DNA from: Vreelandella lutescens
Lineage (GTDB): Bacteria > Pseudomonadota > Gammaproteobacteria > Pseudomonadales > Halomonadaceae
Direction of reading: 5' to 3'
Length of the DNA: 64,000 nt
Assembly: GCF_014640815.1 (NCBI RefSeq)
Contig: NZ_BMHM01000001.1
Location: 434,001-498,000 of the forward strand
The notes beneath the pieces are model-generated. The model was not told where the DNA came from and searched no databases. It saw only the letters and a list, made by a program, of their open reading frames with translations. The position numbers and the translations under genes are program-made. Positions 17,490-25,781 of this stretch are shown piece after piece. Each line of letters starts with the position of its first letter. Position 1 is the first letter of the stretch.

Positions 17490-18218
17490 TTATTTCATCT
17501 GAGCGACATGCATAGGTGCCGGCGAGTGGCAGCGTAAAAAAGAGGAGGTCGCTAACCACTCTTCATCTGGGTAGTAAGCAAAGACGTATTGGTCCTCTTT
17601 CAGGCTATCGATCAGCGGATAGGTGATGTCTTCACGCACAGCCGGACAGCCGTGGCTTCTGCCAAGACGACCTGTTTGGGCAATGAAGTCATCGCTCACA
17701 TAATCAGCACCATGAATCACAATTGCTCGTTCAAACGCCAGGTCGTTAACGTCTGGCTCTAGGCCGTCTAAACGCAGTGAGTAGCCGTTACGGCCATAGT
17801 AACTGTTCATCGTGCGAAACAGGCCAATGCTGGATTGATGGCTATCAGGCGTATTGGAAAATGCCTCGGCCACGGCATCCCCCGACCCTTGCCCATGTGA
17901 GACCAGTTCTTCAAACAGCAGCGTGTGCTGATGAAGGTCAAAGACCCACATGCGTGGCTCTGTCGATGGGAGCGAGTAATCAATCACCGCCAGGCGCTCG
18001 GCGGAAGGGTCCGCGCAGCTGAGCGCCTGGGCAGCCAGGCGCAGAGCTTCAGGAGTTGCCCCTGGCGCTAACTGAAGCAGTTGATGGTGCAGGGGAGACA
18101 CCCCGGCGGGTGGTGCAGCGGCTACCTGGGAGAAAAAACTAGCCGCTTGAAGCGGATAAGAAAACAACACGATGGGTAAAGAAAACAGTACAGTAGTCAT
18201 GCGTGAGCGAAAAAGCAT
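17490..18218 (-). CDS. Exported L,D-transpeptidase-like protein (YkuD_2 type)
   Basis: Secreted protein of 242 residues with an N-terminal signal sequence (cleavage near PLQA-ASF, residue 25) and a murein L,D-transpeptidase catalytic domain of the YkuD_2 class. The catalytic segment is intact: HGADYVSDDFI, then GRLGRSHGCPAV with the nucleophilic cysteine. AGGA lies nine bases before the ATG. Such proteins are thought to make or cut 3-3 cross-links or attach proteins to peptidoglycan, but this subclass is poorly studied. It is divergent from a larger L,D-transpeptidase gene, so the two may share regulation. Confidence 0.85.
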   Translation of the reverse strand: MLFRSRMTTVLFSLPIVLFSYPLQAASFFSQVAAAPPAGVSPLHHQLLQLAPGATPEALRLAAQALSCADPSAERLAVIDYSLPSTEPRMWVFDLHQHTLLFEELVSHGQGSGDAVAEAFSNTPDSHQSSIGLFRTMNSYYGRNGYSLRLDGLEPDVNDLAFERAIVIHGADYVSDDFIAQTGRLGRSHGCPAVREDITYPLIDSLKEDQYVFAYYPDEEWLATSSFLRCHSPAPMHVAQMK

Positions 18219-18390
18219 GGGGCGTAATCCTGCCTAGAGTGACCAAAAGAGTCATTACATAGAGTCATCACGAATAAACGTAAGCGGCTATGCTAAAAAA
18301 GCGCGTCTTAGTACGGGAACCGCTGAGACGACGTTAAGCAAAAAGAGTGAAGCCACACCACAACGCTGCATAGTAACGCAAGGAGAGGCG

Positions 18391-20028
18391 ATGAACGAGA
18401 ATCAGCCACTAAGACGATGGGCGATAGGGGCAGCGCTCACTCTAACGCTGACCTGTCCACTGCTGGTCAGCGCAAACGAGTCTACTAGCCATGCCATGCA
18501 GCAAGCACTGGCTCAGCGTATTGCGCAAAGTGGGGAAGCACTACCGGTGGCTTCCTTTTACGAGTTGCGGCGTGGTGAGCCTGCTTGGCAGAGCATTCAA
18601 CATGTCGAAGCGTTGGTAAACGCTTTGAGCAGCCTTGTGGATGACGGGTTAACACCGGACGATTATCAAGCCGCTTCGCTCATGGATGATTTTCAGCTTA
18701 GTCAGCAGTTAGATGACCAGGCGAAGGCGAATTTCGATATACGCGCGACCCGCTCGCTCCTGTTGGCGCTTGATCATTTATCCCTTGGTAAAGTGAATCC
18801 CAGAGAGGTGGAGCCCAACTGGGACTTGCCACGCCCTGAACGCAGCTACGCACTCCCCCGAGTGGTTCAGGCCATTGGCGAGGGTGATGTGCAAAAAGCG
18901 CTAATGGTGGCTCGTCCTGCATCGCCTGAATATGCCCAGCTGCGCGAAGCATTGGCCCACTATCGCCGCTTGGCCGAGCAGGGCAGTGTGCCTTACTTGT
19001 CGGGGCGTGATGAGTCGCTGCGCCCTGGTGATCGGGGAAATGATGTGCAAACGCTTCGCCAGCGCTTAACTCTCTGGGGTGAACCGCACCTACTGGCGGC
19101 GGACAGCGACGCTTACCCAATGATTGGCGCGCAATCTGCCAGCGGTGACCGGCGCGCTTTCGATAGCGAGGTTGAGCGGGCGGTCATGCGTTTTCAGCGG
19201 CGTCATCAGCTCCAAGAAGATGGCGTCGTGGGTGAGCGTACGCGGCTAGCACTTAACATGCCTGTGGCATCACGCGTTGATCAACTGCGGGTGAATTTGG
19301 AGCGTGCCCGGTGGATTCGGCCCTCGCTGCAGCAGGAGCCTTTCGTGTGGGTAGATATTGCGGGTTACCGCTTACACTATACTCGCCCCAACGGTGAGCA
19401 CTGGGATACCCGGGTCGTCGTCGGCTCACCCAACCGCGAAACGCCGATTATCCACTCCTCTATTAGCCATTTGACCATCAATCCGAGTTGGACCATTCCG
19501 CCAACGATCATGCGTGAGGACGTGTTGCCTCGTGTGCGCCAGGATGCCGACTATCTCACGCGGCAGAATATTCAGGTCGTGAGCCTGTCTGGTGAAACGC
19601 TGGATGCCGCAACGATTGACTGGCAACGCCCTGGTGGGGTGATGCTTCGCCAGGTGGCGGGCAGCAGCAATCCTCTAGGGCGGGTGGTCGTTCGCTTCCC
19701 TAATAACGATATGATTTATCTTCACGATACACCGGCGAGAGGGCTCTTTCAGCGAGACCATCGGGCATTAAGCTCTGGGTGTGTGCGTGTTGAAGGTGTG
19801 ACCGAATTTGCGCAGCTCCTGCTGCAGGATAGCGGCAGCCGTTATCAGCTTAATTCGCTGATTAACAGTGGTCGCAGCGACCGTAATATTAACTTGCCCA
19901 CCCGTATCCCCGTGGCGCTGCACTACTTAACGGCTTGGCCCGATGACCAAGGAGAAGTCGTATTCAGAGAAGATATTTATCGCCGCGATGCTGCGCTATT
20001 AGCAGCACTCTCACGAGGGGCAGCTTAA
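18391..20028 (+). CDS. L,D-transpeptidase, LdtD/YcbB type
   Basis: Periplasmic enzyme of 545 residues that forms 3-3 (mDap-mDap) cross-links in peptidoglycan. Signal peptide at 1-28 (ends LLVSA-NES), an N-terminal scaffold region (about 40-190), a peptidoglycan-binding domain (about 208-285, RPGDRGNDVQTLRQRL ... QEDGVVGERTRLALN) and a YkuD catalytic domain (about 305-490) with HDTPARGLF and SSGCVRVEG, nucleophile Cys464. This is the LdtD domain order. GCAAGGAGAGGCG immediately before the ATG is a strong binding site. Divergent from the YkuD_2 gene and convergent with an M23 endopeptidase gene. E. coli LdtD is induced by envelope stress; regulation here is not visible. Confidence 0.92.
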   Translation: MNENQPLRRWAIGAALTLTLTCPLLVSANESTSHAMQQALAQRIAQSGEALPVASFYELRRGEPAWQSIQHVEALVNALSSLVDDGLTPDDYQAASLMDDFQLSQQLDDQAKANFDIRATRSLLLALDHLSLGKVNPREVEPNWDLPRPERSYALPRVVQAIGEGDVQKALMVARPASPEYAQLREALAHYRRLAEQGSVPYLSGRDESLRPGDRGNDVQTLRQRLTLWGEPHLLAADSDAYPMIGAQSASGDRRAFDSEVERAVMRFQRRHQLQEDGVVGERTRLALNMPVASRVDQLRVNLERARWIRPSLQQEPFVWVDIAGYRLHYTRPNGEHWDTRVVVGSPNRETPIIHSSISHLTINPSWTIPPTIMREDVLPRVRQDADYLTRQNIQVVSLSGETLDAATIDWQRPGGVMLRQVAGSSNPLGRVVVRFPNNDMIYLHDTPARGLFQRDHRALSSGCVRVEGVTEFAQLLLQDSGSRYQLNSLINSGRSDRNINLPTRIPVALHYLTAWPDDQGEVVFREDIYRRDAALLAALSRGAA

Positions 20029-20057
20029 CCAGTTGGGCGGATAGATGTCAGAGATGA

Positions 20058-20084
20058 CAAAGCCGCCTCAATGAGGCGGCTTTG
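20058..20084. terminator. Bidirectional intrinsic terminator between ldtD-type and M23 genes
   Basis: CAAAGCCGCCTC-AAT-GAGGCGGCTTTG, a 12-bp perfect stem with a 3-nt loop, flanked by short A and T runs in both orientations. It sits 30 bp past the transpeptidase stop and 39 bp before the stop of the convergent gene. Confidence 0.75.
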
Positions 20085-20122
20085 TGAGCAACACAGCAGA
20101 TTTAAAGCAAAGAGGTGGGCGG

Positions 20123-21784
20123 TTACTGGACGCTTTCGTCGCTTCCACTTTCGCTTTGATAGTTAGCGACACTGATGGTGCCGGTTTCACCGCTTTCAAG
20201 CGCAGCCAGCATCGGCTCTGCTTGGCGCTGAAACGCAACCAGCGTGTCACCACTGAGGCTTGTGTTTTCCGGCAGCTCAACGGTCATCGCGTTCACTGGC
20301 GTGTTATTCACAATGACTTCGTAGTGCAGGTGAGGCCCGGTGCTGCGACCGGTGTTACCAGACAATGCAATCCGTTCGCCCATCGTGACACGTTCACCCT
20401 GGCTGACCAGCGGCTGAGAGAGGTGCAGATAACGGGTGCGGTAGCCGTTATCGTGGCGCACAACAATGTAGCGTCCAGCCGCGTGGTGGTTGCCCACACG
20501 CTCTACACGCCCATTCGCTGGCGCTGTGATGGGTGTGCCAATAGGCATCGCAAAATCGGTACCGTTGTGCGGGCTAACACGGCCGGTGACGGGGTGTAGG
20601 CGGCGAGGATTGAAGTTAGAGCTCAGGCGATAGTTGCCTTCGAAGGGGCGGCGAGCAAAGGCCGGATCTAAACTGCTGCCTAGCGGCGTATAGAAATTAT
20701 CATCAGTTGCGTTGCGAACAACGGTGAGGTCCATCCGCTCGCCATCGTATTTTACCGCCAGCACACGAGAGTCGAGGGTTTCGCCGTCAATCATGTCAGA
20801 CTCAACTAAGACCTGAAACTGATCCCCCCTGCGGCTGTCGCGGCGGAAGTCCAGTTTCTTTTCCAGAATGCGCGTTAGCTCTGTTACTGAGCTGCTGCTT
20901 AAACCTGTGGCTTGAGCAGAGCGTGCGAAACTGCCGCTTACGCTACCGGCATAAAGGCGCTGTACGGGCTCGCCCTGACGCTCAATGGTGGTAATCGCAT
21001 AATGGTCTGAGTCGCGCTCAAGCAGTATCCCGTCGCGCGTATTTTTCATCATGCGCAATGCCAGCAGGCGGCCGTCTTCATCTACCTGATAGTCAAAGCT
21101 GTGTCCTGCACGCCAGTTAGTGAGCATACGCGGGTCAGGCAGGTCTTCCAGCAGGGCTAGTACCTCGCTGTAACCCAATCCCAGCTCATTTTGCGCTAGC
21201 ACAGCAAATGTTTCGCCTGACTCAACGATGTGTGTTTTCCACTCAGGAACAAACGGCTCTTCCGCTGCAAGCTCTAGCTCCAGGAAAGAGATGTCGTCGT
21301 AGAGTTCTACACCGTAATCTTCGTATGAAGTGGCATCAGCGATTTCGACGGAGTCGTCGACATTGAGCATGCCGCTTGACAGAGTGCCTACCACAATCGC
21401 CATGTGTAGCGCGCCATCATCCAATGAAGCCATGGGCTGTGTGTCAGTGGAGAGCGAGGCTTCAGCGCTGGTAATGATGTCGAGATCAACAATCTCGGTG
21501 GCCGTTAATTCACTTAAGGGGATATTTTCACGGGTGGCGTCGAGTGCGCGGGAGGCGCGGTCGATCGCCTCTGCCACTGGCGTTCGCTCTTGACGAAGCG
21601 AAGGAACACCGGGTGCAGAATCACTGGGTAGCGGAACGAGCACGCTCTCCAGCGGTGTCTGGGGTTGGTTCAAATCATGATAGGTAGTGATGAGTTTTTG
21701 TGCGCCCAACACGGTGACCATCGTGGCCACTGGTAACAGTAATAATTTATGCGTGCGGGGCAGCGAATGAAGGATTCGCAACAT
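20123..21784 (-). CDS. M23 peptidoglycan endopeptidase, MepM/YebA type
   Basis: Envelope zinc metallopeptidase of 553 residues. One N-terminal membrane anchor (HKLLLLPVATMVTVLGA, about 11-27), a low-complexity acidic linker, a LysM-like/OapA region (HIVESGETFAVLAQNELGLGYSEV), a further beta domain, then the M23 catalytic core with HNGTDFAMPIGTP (first zinc ligands), GRYIVVRHDNGYRTRYLHLS and the HLHYEV motif. This is the MepM arrangement, an enzyme that cuts D-Ala-mDap 4-3 cross-links. The start at 21784 (MLRILHSL) fits homologues but has no clear Shine-Dalgarno; a TTG at 21856 opens the same frame. With two L,D-transpeptidases next door this is a cell-wall remodelling cluster. Confidence 0.9.
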   Translation of the reverse strand: MLRILHSLPRTHKLLLLPVATMVTVLGAQKLITTYHDLNQPQTPLESVLVPLPSDSAPGVPSLRQERTPVAEAIDRASRALDATRENIPLSELTATEIVDLDIITSAEASLSTDTQPMASLDDGALHMAIVVGTLSSGMLNVDDSVEIADATSYEDYGVELYDDISFLELELAAEEPFVPEWKTHIVESGETFAVLAQNELGLGYSEVLALLEDLPDPRMLTNWRAGHSFDYQVDEDGRLLALRMMKNTRDGILLERDSDHYAITTIERQGEPVQRLYAGSVSGSFARSAQATGLSSSSVTELTRILEKKLDFRRDSRRGDQFQVLVESDMIDGETLDSRVLAVKYDGERMDLTVVRNATDDNFYTPLGSSLDPAFARRPFEGNYRLSSNFNPRRLHPVTGRVSPHNGTDFAMPIGTPITAPANGRVERVGNHHAAGRYIVVRHDNGYRTRYLHLSQPLVSQGERVTMGERIALSGNTGRSTGPHLHYEVIVNNTPVNAMTVELPENTSLSGDTLVAFQRQAEPMLAALESGETGTISVANYQSESGSDESVQ

Positions 21785-22391
21785 GGGTAAATGGACCGCC
21801 GAGTTCGTGAAATAAAAGTAACATGAAAGTAAGCAAACTCGGGAACCATACCCCAAGGAGGAGGGACTGAATAGACTGTATATCCATCCACAAAATATAC
21901 TTCCGCCTAATTACGGGAATATCAGGCAGCCTAAAAAATTCATGAACACCGTTTGCTAACAAAAGTAACAAGGCGGCTGTCAGCAAGCCTCGTCAACCAT
22001 CGGTGTCATTTCATTAACCATAGACCTCTTTTAAGTCTTGTAAAAGCAGAATATAACGTGCGTCTAATTAAAGAGACGTTTTGCCCGTAAATCAGTGTGT
22101 CAGCATCGTGGTAAGACCTCCAACGCTCATGTCAACCTCCCATTGATCACAGCGAGTAAAAGCACCACGACCTTTAGCGTTACCAGTCGCCATCGCTAAT
22201 ATTTAAAAGGTAATTTTTTGTATTTTAATGTTTCTTTAGGTTTTTTGGCGATGCGAGTGGGCGGTGCCGGTGGGTGATATTTAAGCCAATGTCGCTAAAA
22301 ACAAGTACTCGACGCTATTTCCTGGCATTCTAGTGGTATTTTTTCGAAGATGAAGCGGAATGTTTCGCTGTATGGCGTCGAGGAAATCGAA
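21785..22391. other. Gene-free 600-bp region between M23 and LysR genes
   Basis: No open frame with credible coding character. Base composition is more AT-rich than the neighbours, particularly 22190-22260. A weak stem CGTCT/AGACG followed by TTTT is seen at about 22064-22084. The region must contain the promoters of the M23 gene and, on the right, of the LysR gene. A small RNA cannot be excluded. Confidence 0.5.
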
Positions 22392-23312
22392 ATGTCTCGG
22401 GTAACACTTGCGCAGTGGCAGATGTTGGCCGCCGTGGTGGATCACGGCGGATTCGCACGAGCGGCAGAGGCGATCCATAAAAGCCCCTCAACGCTGAACC
22501 ATGCGGTCCATAAATTAGAAGAGCAGTTGGGTATTCAGGTGCTTGAGCCGGTTGGTCGGCAGGTGCGCTTGACCGAAGCAGGCGAGCTGCTGCTTCGTCG
22601 TGCGCGTCAGTTAATTGAAAGCGCTGCGTCGTTGGAAGACGTGGCCTCTCGGCTTGCCGCAGGATTAGAAGCTGAAGTAGTGGTCGCGATTGATCAAATT
22701 TTCCCGGCGGCAGCCCAGGCCAAGGCGTTGGAGCGTTTCTCCAATACTTACCCTCAAGTCAGGGTGCAGCTGCATGAGAGTGTTCTAAATGGCGGTACCG
22801 AAATGCTCTACGATGGCCGGGCTGACCTCGTCGTGTCTGGTATCGAAGCCCAGGGTTTTCTGGGTGAGCCGCTGGTAAGTGTGCGTTTTGTGGCGGTCGC
22901 GCATCCACGCCATGCGCTGCACCAGTTAGGTCGTTCATTAGATTTGCGCGACCTTGCGCAACATCGCCAGTTGGTCGTGCGAGACTCGGCGCTGCGCCAA
23001 TCTACCAATGCTGGCTGGTTAAAAGCGGAGCAGCGCTGGACCGTAGGGCATGTGAGTACCTCGCTGGATATGCTACGACGCGGGTTAGGGTTTGCTTGGA
23101 TACCAGAGACCCGCATTGCTGATGAATTAGCCAGTGGTCAACTTAAACCGCTGCCGCTAAGTGCGGGCGGTATTCGTGAAGTGCCAGTGCAACTTATTTT
23201 CCGTGACCGTGATCGGGCAGGCCCAGCGGCGCATGCTATGGCAGCAGCATTAAAGAGCGCTGTTAAAGAAGTATGCGAGCAACGTTCGATTCCCTCGAAT
23301 GAACAGCCGTAA
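22392..23312 (+). CDS. LysR-family transcriptional regulator
   Basis: DNA-binding regulator of 306 residues. N-terminal winged helix-turn-helix at about 5-65 (LAAVVDHGGFARAAEAIHKSPSTLNHAVHKLEEQLG) and a periplasmic-binding-protein-like effector domain (about 90-300). The ATG at 22392 follows AGGAAATCGAA. It lies 81 bp upstream of the glutathionyl-hydroquinone reductase gene on the same strand; LysR regulators usually control a neighbour, and here same-strand order suggests either co-transcription or activation of that gene. No T-N11-A box was pinned down. Effector unknown. Confidence 0.9.
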   Translation: MSRVTLAQWQMLAAVVDHGGFARAAEAIHKSPSTLNHAVHKLEEQLGIQVLEPVGRQVRLTEAGELLLRRARQLIESAASLEDVASRLAAGLEAEVVVAIDQIFPAAAQAKALERFSNTYPQVRVQLHESVLNGGTEMLYDGRADLVVSGIEAQGFLGEPLVSVRFVAVAHPRHALHQLGRSLDLRDLAQHRQLVVRDSALRQSTNAGWLKAEQRWTVGHVSTSLDMLRRGLGFAWIPETRIADELASGQLKPLPLSAGGIREVPVQLIFRDRDRAGPAAHAMAAALKSAVKEVCEQRSIPSNEQP

Positions 23313-23393
23313 AACATGCGCTTGAGCCTGACTCTGTCGGGGGTATGCTGAACGTCAATCACATCATAAAACGTTCAATGTAGGAGATGCCCG

Positions 23394-24392
23394 ATGGGAC
23401 TGCTTGTAAACGGTGAGTGGGTAGACCAGTGGTACGACACCAAAAAACATGGCGGAGAGTTTGTACGCGAGTCCGCTCAATTGCGTGATTGGGTGGGCAA
23501 CAGTGAGGCGTCACAAGGCGACAGCTATCCAGCCCAGTCGGATCGCTACCACCTGTATGTATCGCTCGCTTGCCCATGGGCGCATCGTGCGCTGATTATG
23601 CGCAAACTCAAAGGGTTGGAACCGCTGATCGGGACTTCCCATGTAAGCCCGCTCATGCTGGATAAAGGCTGGACCTATCATCAAGACGAAGGTGCCAGCG
23701 GCGACCCGGTCAATCAGGCTGAGTTTCATTACCAGCTCTATACCATGACGGACCCCACCTACACGGGGCGTGTAACGGTACCGGTGCTGTGGGATAAACA
23801 GCGTAGCGCCATCATCAATAATGAGTCTGCTGATCTACTGCGCATTTTTAACGTGGCCTTTGATGAGCTGACTGGAAACGATTTGGACTTTTATCCCGAC
23901 GACCTGCGGGGCGTGATTGATGAAGTGAACGATGACGTTTACGACCATATCAACAACGGCGTTTACAAGTCGGGGTTTGCTACCGAACAGCAGGTGTACG
24001 AGAAGCATGTCACCGCGCTGTTTGAGGCGCTGGAGCGTGTTGAAAAACGTCTGTCAGAGCATCGCTACCTAGCAGGAGAGTGGCTAACTGAAGCAGATAT
24101 TCGTCTCTTTACTACGCTTATTCGCTTTGACGCGGTCTACTACGGCCACTTCAAATGCAACTTTAAGCGCATCGAGGATTACCCGAATCTTTCTCACTAT
24201 GTGCGCGAGCTTTACCAGTGCCCAGGTGTGGCAGAGACCGTCAACATGGACCATATTAAACGCCACTACTATTACAGCCATGACACCATTAACCCCACAC
24301 GTATCGTGCCAGCAGGGCCACTGCTAGATTTTATGCGCCCCCATGATCGTGAGCGTTTGCCAGGGCAGGGAATTCGTCGCCGCTCATCATAA
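23394..24392 (+). CDS. yqjG: Glutathionyl-hydroquinone reductase (YqjG/ECM4-like Xi-class GST)
   Basis: Cytosolic Xi-class glutathione transferase of 332 residues that reduces glutathionyl-hydroquinones to hydroquinones using glutathione. The catalytic motif is CPWAHR with Cys60, inside YVSLACPWAHRALIMRKLKG. The family-specific YHLYVSLACPWAHR and the later IINNESADLLRIFN blocks are both present, and a C-terminal all-alpha GST domain extends from about 170 to 300. Binding site AGGAG lies seven bases before the ATG. It follows a LysR gene. The role is in quinone and redox stress defence; the true substrate in this organism is not known. A strong terminator closes the unit. Confidence 0.93.
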   Translation: MGLLVNGEWVDQWYDTKKHGGEFVRESAQLRDWVGNSEASQGDSYPAQSDRYHLYVSLACPWAHRALIMRKLKGLEPLIGTSHVSPLMLDKGWTYHQDEGASGDPVNQAEFHYQLYTMTDPTYTGRVTVPVLWDKQRSAIINNESADLLRIFNVAFDELTGNDLDFYPDDLRGVIDEVNDDVYDHINNGVYKSGFATEQQVYEKHVTALFEALERVEKRLSEHRYLAGEWLTEADIRLFTTLIRFDAVYYGHFKCNFKRIEDYPNLSHYVRELYQCPGVAETVNMDHIKRHYYYSHDTINPTRIVPAGPLLDFMRPHDRERLPGQGIRRRSS

Positions 24393-24407
24393 GTGAGCAT
24401 AAGATGC

Positions 24408-24438
24408 AAAAAGGGCCACCCGCTTGGGTGGCCCTTTT
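24408..24438. terminator. Bidirectional intrinsic terminator
   Basis: AAAAGGGCCACCC, loop GCTT, GGGTGGCCCTTTT: 13-bp perfect stem with A and T flanks, serving both the GST gene on the plus strand and the convergent PRC-barrel gene. Confidence 0.85.
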
Positions 24439-24471
24439 GACTGTGTCACAGCGTGACAGCAGGAAGGCGAA

Positions 24472-24954
24472 TTACTCGTCAGTATTCACAGCTTCACGAG
24501 TAGACTGCCAGGCGCTCTGTGCACCCTCTTTAGTGGTTTGCCAAGCGTCTTGGGCGTTAGCTTTGGTTTGTTCCCACCAGTCGCGGTCATACGTTGGGAA
24601 TGACTCAACTTCTTCAGAAGTGGCTTCCAGCATGATGCGGTGCTCGGTGTCGCCATCGCTTTCAGTGTGTGTCTCTAGCGAGAAGTGATCGGTGCCTACC
24701 ACAATTTCGCGCCCGCCTAGGCCAAGTACAGAGCCGCTCTCAATCACGAGGGCAGTAATGCGCATCTCTTCGTCGAACAGGATGTCATCTACTTCACCAA
24801 TCTCTTCACCCGATCCATCGGCAAAGAACACATCTGCATCAAGAATATCTTCAGCCGAATACATGCCCTGCAGCTCGGTTTGTGCGTGGACGCCAAATGC
24901 CATGCCGCCAAGCAGTGCCGTTGTAATGGCAGTAGTAAGGATTGATTTACGCAT
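24472..24954 (-). CDS. Exported PRC-barrel domain protein
   Basis: Small secreted protein of 160 residues. Signal peptide MRKSILTTAITTALLGGMAFGVHA ends at about residue 24. A PRC-barrel domain spans about 33-105 (ADGSGEEIGEVDDILFDEEMRITALVIESG...). The tail has repeated acidic-aromatic heptad-like units (WWEQTKANAQDAWQTTKEG, QSAWQSTREAV), likely an amphipathic helix. Halophile-like acidic composition. PRC-barrel proteins bind RNA, photosystem or envelope partners; the exported version has no known function. It lies downstream of a CsbD-type gene, and both may belong to a general stress response. Confidence 0.8.
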   Translation of the reverse strand: MRKSILTTAITTALLGGMAFGVHAQTELQGMYSAEDILDADVFFADGSGEEIGEVDDILFDEEMRITALVIESGSVLGLGGREIVVGTDHFSLETHTESDGDTEHRIMLEATSEEVESFPTYDRDWWEQTKANAQDAWQTTKEGAQSAWQSTREAVNTDE

Positions 24955-25011
24955 AGCTTCTCTCCATGTGGCTATAAAAGTAGCGTCTTAACGCTAATAA
25001 TGAGGGGTAAG

Positions 25012-25056
25012 TACGTTGCAAAGAACTATGTTGTAAAGAGTTACGTTGCAAAGTAG
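25012..25056. repeat. Three tandem 15-bp repeats
   Basis: Three head-to-tail units with exact 15-bp period: TACGTTGCAAAGAAC, TATGTTGTAAAGAGT, TACGTTGCAAAGTAG. The core T-A-Y-G-T-T-G-Y-A-A-A-G is kept in all. They lie between the CsbD stop and the PRC-barrel start, in the promoter region of the latter. Possibly iterated regulator sites, possibly a simple slippage array. Confidence 0.6.
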
Positions 25057-25061
25057 TGACG

Positions 25062-25259
25062 TTAGAGCTTGTTCGCCCAATCATCGGCGCGGCGTTCTGC
25101 CTCTTCACGCTCTAGTCCGTATTTCTGTTGCAGCTTGCCGACTAGTTGATCCTTCTTGCCGCCAATTTGCGTCAATTCGTCGTCGGTCAATTCGCCCCAG
25201 CTAGCGCGAGCTTTACCCTTCATTTCGGTCCATCTGCCTTCAACTTGATCCCAGTTCAT
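25062..25259 (-). CDS. CsbD-family stress protein
   Basis: Small, very hydrophilic protein of 65 residues in the CsbD family (general stress proteins of unknown biochemical role). The N-terminal MNWDQVEGRWTEMKGKARA and the following WGELTDDELTQIGGKKDQLVGKLQQ match the family consensus almost throughout. I use the ATG at 25259, eight bases after AAGGAG; an ATG two codons earlier sits too close. It is followed on the same strand by the PRC-barrel gene after about 107 bp. Members are strongly induced by stationary phase, osmotic or heat stress in other bacteria; no promoter is recognised here. Confidence 0.9.
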   Translation of the reverse strand: MNWDQVEGRWTEMKGKARASWGELTDDELTQIGGKKDQLVGKLQQKYGLEREEAERRADDWANKL

Positions 25260-25781
25260 GTGCATCACTCCTTGAAGTTTGTGAACGTCATCAGGCACCT
25301 CATTAGGTTAGACGACATATGCACAAGTGCAAGTTTGAGTATTGATATGGGTTAAATTAAAAAGGCTGGTCATGAGCTATCTGCAGTGGTAGGATGCGCC
25401 CTCCTCGCATGTGTTGACCCCTCCATCACGACGATAAACGTTCCTTGCTGTCGCTGAGCACAACCAGCCACGCTAAGCAGAAACGTTTGCGAGAACATCT
25501 CATTAATTGCAGATGTTCATTGCTGTGAAGATGGCGCGCCTCCAGCATTTCACCAAACGGGTGAAATCGGCGCAGAAGGTCGCCACAGCGGTTGGCCCGC
25601 AAGAGCGGTACTGCCAGCCGAATGCTAGGTGCGACCGGCGTCTCCGACTCCACTGATGACGATATCCGCTATGCGGAGCCTTGTTCTTTTGTTGCGCACC
25701 GTTACGCACAACATAAAACTAAGAGTCAGAGACGCTTACGATGCTTTTTGCCGGTACAGCCGGCCTACCAAGGTGTGATTA
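25260..25781 (+). promoter_or_regulatory. Long upstream region of the DEAD-box helicase with stem-loops
   Basis: About 520 bp without a credible gene between the CsbD and helicase starts. On the plus strand it holds three stems close to the helicase: ATTTCACC/GGTGAAAT at 25547-25567 (5-nt loop), a nested CGGTTGGC/GCCAGCCG with inner CCGC-AAGA-GCGG at 25589-25620 (one G-U pair), and GCCGG/CCGGC at 25750-25764 directly before the ribosome binding site. Cold-shock RNA helicase genes often carry long structured, autoregulated leaders; this is a candidate by analogy. Start sites were not located. Confidence 0.4.

Noticed and set aside
21785..21856. Longer M23 endopeptidase from a TTG at 21856
   Set aside because: The extension would place 24 non-conserved residues before the membrane anchor, and TTG lacks a binding site; homologue-like start at 21784 preferred.
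25012..25056. Possible CRISPR-like array
   Set aside because: Units are contiguous 15-mers without spacers, only three copies, and no cas gene is present.
25426..25709. Overlapping short open frames upstream of the helicase gene
   Set aside because: No ribosome binding sites, Arg/Cys-rich random-looking products, and the region is better explained as a structured leader.
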